NCBI GenBank assembly: GCA_017617145.1
Contig: JAFZWX010000165.1
Location: 1-8,518 of the forward strand
Length of the DNA: 8,518 bases
DNA from: Treponema sp.
GTDB taxonomy: Bacteria > Spirochaetota > Spirochaetia > Treponematales > Treponemataceae
Reading direction: 5' to 3'
Positions 5,297 to 8,518 of the stretch are shown piece by piece. The notes beneath the pieces are model-generated. The model ran no database searches, was not told where the DNA came from, and saw only the letters and a program-made list of their open reading frames with translations. Made by a program: the position numbers and the translations under genes. Each line of letters opens with the position of its first letter. The first letter of the stretch is position 1.

Positions 5297-5310
5297 GCTT
5301 TTCAAAAAGC
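5297..5310 (-). terminator. Short stem-loop just after the run A stop codon
   Basis: GCTTT-N4-AAAGC begins 3 nt after the methyltransferase stop on the minus strand and is followed by a short TTTGACTT. The stem is only 5 bp and the T-run is poor, so it is at best a weak terminator. Confidence 0.25.
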
Positions 5311-5313
5311 GTT

Positions 5314-6177
5314 TCAATTTTTTTTATCATTTTTTATTCCACTGATAACCATCGTCACCGAAACAGAAGTGTCCCATTGTTTGATTCCGCCGCGATAAAG
5401 CTTAAGCCTTTTATCATACTTTTGATTAATTGCAGAAATGACCGCTTGCGTATCTTTTGAATGTGTAGAATAAATTGCTTCTAATGCACATTGTTTGCCT
5501 GCCTCGATTATTGCTTCTGAAAATTGTTTTGAATATTGCGGGTTATCTGGAGTCAGGTTTATTACTGCATATCCTGTGGAGACTTCTGTAAATCCATATT
5601 TTTCCATTGAGGCAGGAAGTTCTGCTTCTGTCATTGGGAATCTGCATACTTGAAATTTTTCAAGTTCATCTTGAGTCGACGGTTGGGTTTCCCAAAAATC
5701 ATTTTCTTCTTTTGTTGACTTTAAGCAATCAGCCGCACATCCTATGCCTTTTCTTGCAGAGAGACATATACATTTTCCGCCTGATTTTAAAACACGCTTT
5801 TGTTCGCCCCAAAATGCAGAAGGTTCAATATGTTCCTGAACTGTATTTGAAATAGTTATATCAAAAGTGTTTTCCTCAAAAGGAAGCGCAGTAGCATCTC
5901 CTTCCATAAAAGAAACGCCTTTTATATTATTCTTTGCAAATTCAACAAAATTTGAATCTCGGTCAATTCCGATAATCTGGGCATTCGGATACCATCTGTG
6001 AAGAGCTTCTGCTAATGCCCCGGGACCACAGCCGATTTCAAGGATCTTTAGTGGTTTGGTTTGATCAATATCAAAGAGGTCTTTGTAATTCGCAAAAAAT
6101 AAATCGTCAAATCTAAGCTTGCGGCTTAAGTATAAAGTCATAATTCCCTGAACGTTTTCGGACCAGAGGGTATTCAA
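5314..6177 (-). CDS. Class I SAM-dependent methyltransferase (Methyltransf_11/25 type)
   Basis: An apparently complete 287-residue methyltransferase. In order: motif I ILEIGCGPG (45-53), acidic beta-2 end D72 in IIGIDRD, GDATALPF (93-100) with D94 contacting the adenine, FDITISNTVQEH (105-116) as the beta-4 region, and VLKSGGK (129-135) before strand beta-5. The C-terminal 130 residues, with MTEAELPASMEKYGFTEVSTGY, form the substrate lid; the substrate is unknown. The start is a TTG at 6177, chosen because AAGGAG (6186-6191) sits 8 nt upstream and no in-frame ATG occurs before residue 13. The ribosome-binding site overlaps the stop codon of the preceding methyltransferase, so translation is probably coupled. 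It is the last gene of run A. Confidence 0.9.
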   Translation of the reverse strand: MNTLWSENVQGIMTLYLSRKLRFDDLFFANYKDLFDIDQTKPLKILEIGCGPGALAEALHRWYPNAQIIGIDRDSNFVEFAKNNIKGVSFMEGDATALPFEENTFDITISNTVQEHIEPSAFWGEQKRVLKSGGKCICLSARKGIGCAADCLKSTKEENDFWETQPSTQDELEKFQVCRFPMTEAELPASMEKYGFTEVSTGYAVINLTPDNPQYSKQFSEAIIEAGKQCALEAIYSTHSKDTQAVISAINQKYDKRLKLYRGGIKQWDTSVSVTMVISGIKNDKKN

Positions 6178-6189
6178 TTGTTGGACTCC

Positions 6190-6903
6190 TTACACACACA
6201 CATAAATCAATATGAAATTCAATATTTGATCCAAGCCTTTGCTTAAGAATTCTTTGTCGCGGATACCAAACTCGTGACCAGAATCAAACCATTCCTGCCA
6301 GGCAATATCAAAGCAGTCTGCTTCTTTTACAGAGATTTCACATGAGTCACCACATTCTTTTTTCAGAAGCTCTTCCCACCAGTCAACAGTCTGAAACAAC
6401 TGCGAATCATCACCTTCGGCCCAGGTTTCAAAAATTTCTTTCAGCTCGCCGGACGGATATTCTTTTAATCCTGGAATTGCAATCATTACACAGCCACCTT
6501 TTTTGATAAAGGGTAAAATCTTTTCGCCAAACACACCTTTCTTGCAGCCAAAGTAATGATATGAATCAATACTCACAATAGCATCAAAATAATCGTGCGC
6601 AAAAGGCATGTCCATCGCATCACCGTGGATTGGAATGATTTTATCTTCAAGACCGTTTTCTTTTATTCTCTTGTAATTTTCTGTGGCAGGAATCCATAGG
6701 TCAAAAGCGTATACAGACTTTGCGTCGGTTTCGTTAGCAATGAACATCGAAGTCAAAGCGTAGCCACAGCCCAGATCCAGAGTCCTGTCAAAAACTGCAT
6801 CGGCCGGCTTTCGCTGAATAAGCTCATCCAACAACCTGAACGAGTTTGGTCCCATAAGATAATCTTTTGTGAAATATTTTCTGTAGTTCTCGATGTTACT
6901 CAT
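6190..6903 (-). CDS. Class I SAM-dependent methyltransferase (small-molecule type)
   Basis: A 237-residue methyltransferase. The N-terminus FTKDYLMGPNSFRLLDEL is a recognisable helix of a subgroup common in Firmicutes. Motif I is LDLGCGYA (42-49), the beta-2 acid is D68 in AFDLW, GDAMDMPF (94-101) carries D95, FDAIVSIDSYHYFG (106-119) is the beta-4/substrate region, and IKKGGCVMIAIPG (133-145) the beta-5 region. The final part DIAWQEWFDSGHEFGIRDKEFLSKGL belongs to the same subgroup. The last codons are GTG TGT GTG TAA within a TGTGTG run. GGAGA before ATG 6903 is a suitable ribosome-binding site, and the HAD gene stops 11 nt upstream. The downstream methyltransferase begins 12 nt later. Substrate unknown. 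Confidence 0.9.
   Translation of the reverse strand: MSNIENYRKYFTKDYLMGPNSFRLLDELIQRKPADAVFDRTLDLGCGYALTSMFIANETDAKSVYAFDLWIPATENYKRIKENGLEDKIIPIHGDAMDMPFAHDYFDAIVSIDSYHYFGCKKGVFGEKILPFIKKGGCVMIAIPGLKEYPSGELKEIFETWAEGDDSQLFQTVDWWEELLKKECGDSCEISVKEADCFDIAWQEWFDSGHEFGIRDKEFLSKGLDQILNFILIYVCV
6192..6202. repeat. Short AC/TG dinucleotide run at the end of a methyltransferase gene
   Basis: ACACACACACA on the plus strand, TGTGTG on the coding strand, spells the last three sense codons and part of the stop codon of the methyltransferase gene. A change of one dinucleotide would alter the end of the protein and its spacing to the next gene. At five to six units it is short for efficient slippage. Confidence 0.6.
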
Positions 6904-6914
6904 TCGTTTCTCCG

Positions 6915-7541
6915 TTAAAAAAACATCAAAAGTTCAGACAGATTTTCAACTTCATAATCCGGTGGATTTTTCTCTGCAAGTGCAGTCTGTAATTTTCCAA
7001 ATCCTTGCTTAATCCATACGGTTTTCATACCGAGTGATTGTGCCGGTGCAGAGTCGTTATCAATTCGGTCTCCAATCATAACGGCTTCTTGTGGCTGGCA
7101 GCCGGCAGCCTTTAGTGCATATTCAAAAATGCGGATATCAGTCTTCATCACTTTGACATCCCACGATGAAATTACATATTTAAAATATTTGAGAATCCCA
7201 AAACTTTCAAGTCTCTCCTTCAAGCCATCTAGCTGATTCGCAATTACACCAAGCTCGTATTTTTGAGCAAGGGTCTCCAGAACCTGCGGGGCTTCTTCAT
7301 ACATAGTTTCAAGTTCAGAATGATACGGCACCATCTGGGAAAGCTTAAACCTGTCAATTGCCGTACGGAATTGCGGGAGCCCTTCAATCGTTGCCTTTTC
7401 AATTTCGTGATAAATGTCCTGAGCTGTCACGCCAAACTTTTTTGCTTCATCAGTTTCAGCCTGTTCCTTACAACGCCGCTCCCAGACTGCATCTTCATTT
7501 ACAAGAGTATATCCCACGTCAAAGAAAAGTGTTTTTATCAT
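6915..7541 (-). CDS. HAD superfamily hydrolase
   Basis: A 208-residue HAD hydrolase with a helical cap after motif I (about residues 15-90), as in the phosphatase/dehalogenase subfamily. The nucleophile is D8 in FFDVGYTL. Motif II is GVIANQ (98-103), with Asn at the usual Ser/Thr place. Motif III Lys is K133 in MKTDIRIF, and motif IV is MIGDRIDND (155-163) with D158 and neighbouring acids. The second Asp of DxD is Gly10, which is known from some HAD subgroups with FDVGxT signatures. An upstream in-frame ATG at 7556 exists, but ATG 7541 forms an ATGA overlap with the stop of the preceding GNAT gene and matches the normal MIKTLFFD beginning. Substrate unknown. Confidence 0.9.
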   Translation of the reverse strand: MIKTLFFDVGYTLVNEDAVWERRCKEQAETDEAKKFGVTAQDIYHEIEKATIEGLPQFRTAIDRFKLSQMVPYHSELETMYEEAPQVLETLAQKYELGVIANQLDGLKERLESFGILKYFKYVISSWDVKVMKTDIRIFEYALKAAGCQPQEAVMIGDRIDNDSAPAQSLGMKTVWIKQGFGKLQTALAEKNPPDYEVENLSELLMFF

Positions 7542-8086
7542 TTTGATTTTTCCCATTCTTCCCTTGTGATGAGGCAGGTAAGCTCGCCGGAAGTGATTCC
7601 TGTTTTAGGGTAGGTGCGTGTTCCCTTGTCATCAATCAGGGTCATTCCGATTTTTTTCATCACACCAAAGGATGCAGCATTTTTACAGTCGCATTGTGCA
7701 TACACTTTGTTGATAGAAAGATTTGTAAATGCAAAATCTAAAAGTGCCGCTGCCGCCTCTGATGCAAAACCCTGGCCCCTGTAATTCTTGTTGATTATCC
7801 AGCCGAGAGTTGCATAGGAATGATCTTCACTATGGCTGAGATCTGCATCGCAGCCACCGATTATTTTTCCTTCGTAAATGATTACAAACTCATAATCCAG
7901 CTGGTCCGGGCTTCTCCACTCTTCTGCATTTCTTTTAACAAAATCGCAGGTCTCTTCAAAAGTATCATTTGGCAGCCAGAACATCATAGTGATTTCTTTA
8001 TCGCCGGCATACTCGTGAATCTCTTTTTCATCTCCAAGCTGAACCGGACGCAAGGTAAGCCTTTTTGTTTTTAATTCTGTTTTCAT
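7538..8086 (-). CDS. GNAT acetyltransferase, RimJ/RimL-like
   Basis: A 182-residue GNAT of the RimJ/RimL-like type (Acetyltransf_3), opening with the characteristic LKTKRLTLRPV. Motif A is YATLGWIINKNYRGQGFASEA (91-111) with R103-G-Q-G-F-A108 binding acetyl-CoA, and motif B follows as VYAQCDCKNAASFGVMKKIGM (128-148), where N136 and the GM end fit the family. Such enzymes acetylate protein N-termini, antibiotics or other amines; nothing here narrows the choice. GGGGA about 7 nt before ATG 8086 serves as ribosome-binding site, and the ATG directly abuts the TAA of the preceding GNAT gene. The two adjacent GNAT genes differ clearly in sequence, so they are not a recent duplication. Confidence 0.92.
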   Translation of the reverse strand: MKTELKTKRLTLRPVQLGDEKEIHEYAGDKEITMMFWLPNDTFEETCDFVKRNAEEWRSPDQLDYEFVIIYEGKIIGGCDADLSHSEDHSYATLGWIINKNYRGQGFASEAAAALLDFAFTNLSINKVYAQCDCKNAASFGVMKKIGMTLIDDKGTRTYPKTGITSGELTCLITREEWEKSK

Positions 8087-8518
8087 TTAATCATCCCCAT
8101 ACACATATTTCTTAATCTGAGTCTGTTTCCCCTGATATTTGCCGGCTCCCTGGTACTCCAAACTAAATCCGCATTTTTCCAGAACCCTGCATGAAGCAAC
8201 ATTTTCGGCATCACAGATTCCGTATATTTTCTGAATCCCCAGCTGTTTCATTATCACCGGAAGAAACGCACTAAGAGCTTCTGTTGCGTAGCCCTTGCCT
8301 GTAAACTGTTTTGCAATATGATAGCCGACTTCCCAAATGCCGCTTTCAGTTAGAACTGCCTGCACATAACCGATATTCGTTTTGTCTTTTAAGAGGACTG
8401 GATATACAAACGGCCCGACAGTTTCTTCATACTGCAACATCAAAAAATCAATTGTTTCAGCTGCATCTTCAACAGTTTCAAAAACCTCGTCCGGCAAAAA
8501 TCTGCGTGTATCTTCATC
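8087..8518 (-). CDS. GNAT acetyltransferase, RimJ/RimL-like, N-terminus outside window
   Basis: The 143 visible residues start inside the domain: DEDTRRFLPDEVFETVEDAAE is an internal segment of this GNAT type, and the frame stays open to the window edge. The TTG at 8497 is an internal Leu codon, not a start. Motif A is WEVGYHIAKQFTGKGYATEAL with T-G-K-G-Y-A as the acetyl-CoA loop, and motif B is IYGICDAENVASCRVLEKCGF, a close match to the RimJ/RimL pattern. The ending KYVYGDD is normal for the group. It is the first visible gene of run A, and the next gene starts directly after its stop codon. Its promoter lies outside the window. Confidence 0.9.
   Translation of the reverse strand, partial: DEDTRRFLPDEVFETVEDAAETIDFLMLQYEETVGPFVYPVLLKDKTNIGYVQAVLTESGIWEVGYHIAKQFTGKGYATEALSAFLPVIMKQLGIQKIYGICDAENVASCRVLEKCGFSLEYQGAGKYQGKQTQIKKYVYGDD

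Noticed and set aside
8495..8497. TTG start for the last GNAT gene
   Set aside because: The frame is open to the window edge, and upstream residues DEDTRRF match the interior of this GNAT type, so the start is outside the window.
1..8518. Chromosomal integron cassette array
   Set aside because: The gene content would fit, but genes on the minus strand abut, overlap or lie 1-19 nt apart, leaving no space for attC sites, and no integrase is present. The two larger gaps show no RYYYAAC/GTTRRRY pair at attC spacing.
7538..8518. Tandem duplication of the two adjacent GNAT genes
   Set aside because: Both are RimJ/RimL-like but differ at most positions outside the acetyl-CoA motifs, so they are separate family members and not a recent copy.

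Overview
The window is a compact, AT-rich bacterial segment that is almost entirely coding. It holds 13 genes or gene fragments, nearly all small soluble enzymes that acetylate, methylate, phosphorylate or hydrolyse small molecules. The tally is five recognisable GNAT acetyltransferases (one fused to methyltransferase remnants), three class I SAM-dependent methyltransferases (one internally deleted), two Nudix hydrolases, one aminoglycoside-phosphotransferase-like kinase, one HAD hydrolase and one small membrane protein with an HEYGH metallopeptidase motif. There is no rRNA, tRNA, transposase, integrase or phage gene. The AT-rich base composition, short AAGGAG/GGAGG ribosome-binding sites and protein families would fit a gut or rumen anaerobe. 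A Treponema-type spirochaete or a Clostridia/Lachnospiraceae member are my guesses, with low confidence.

Layout. Bases 1-1089 (+ strand) carry a methyltransferase entering from outside the window and a GNAT gene. Everything else is on the minus strand in three runs. Run A (8518 down to 5314) is GNAT, GNAT, HAD, methyltransferase, methyltransferase, with gaps of 0-12 nt and one ATGA overlap. Run B (5197 to 3451) is the HEYGH membrane protein, a two-lobed GNAT and a Nudix gene. Run C (3160 to 1058) is the APH-like kinase, a GNAT/methyltransferase chimera and a Nudix gene. Run C ends tail-to-tail with the + strand GNAT gene, and their coding ends overlap by 32 nt. Runs A and B are separated by 116 nt holding a GC-rich hairpin and a good promoter. 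Runs B and C are separated by 290 nt holding three 35-bp palindromes of fixed geometry, a 10-bp palindrome and a candidate -10 box.

How the genes may work together. Nothing ties them to one pathway. The set resembles an accessory collection of antibiotic- or metabolite-modifying enzymes, as found in chromosomal integrons or in clusters of resistance-like genes, but no attC sites are visible between genes.

The least ordinary features are: (1) the first methyltransferase lacks its central region but stays in frame; (2) the 1534-2130 gene is a GNAT domain fused in frame to what look like the two ends of another methyltransferase with its middle missing; (3) the triple palindrome array at 3213-3443; (4) two promoters whose -10 boxes lie exactly 6 nt before the ATG of genes without a Shine-Dalgarno sequence, which suggests leaderless mRNAs. 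Family assignments come from motif recognition by eye; no database search was possible.
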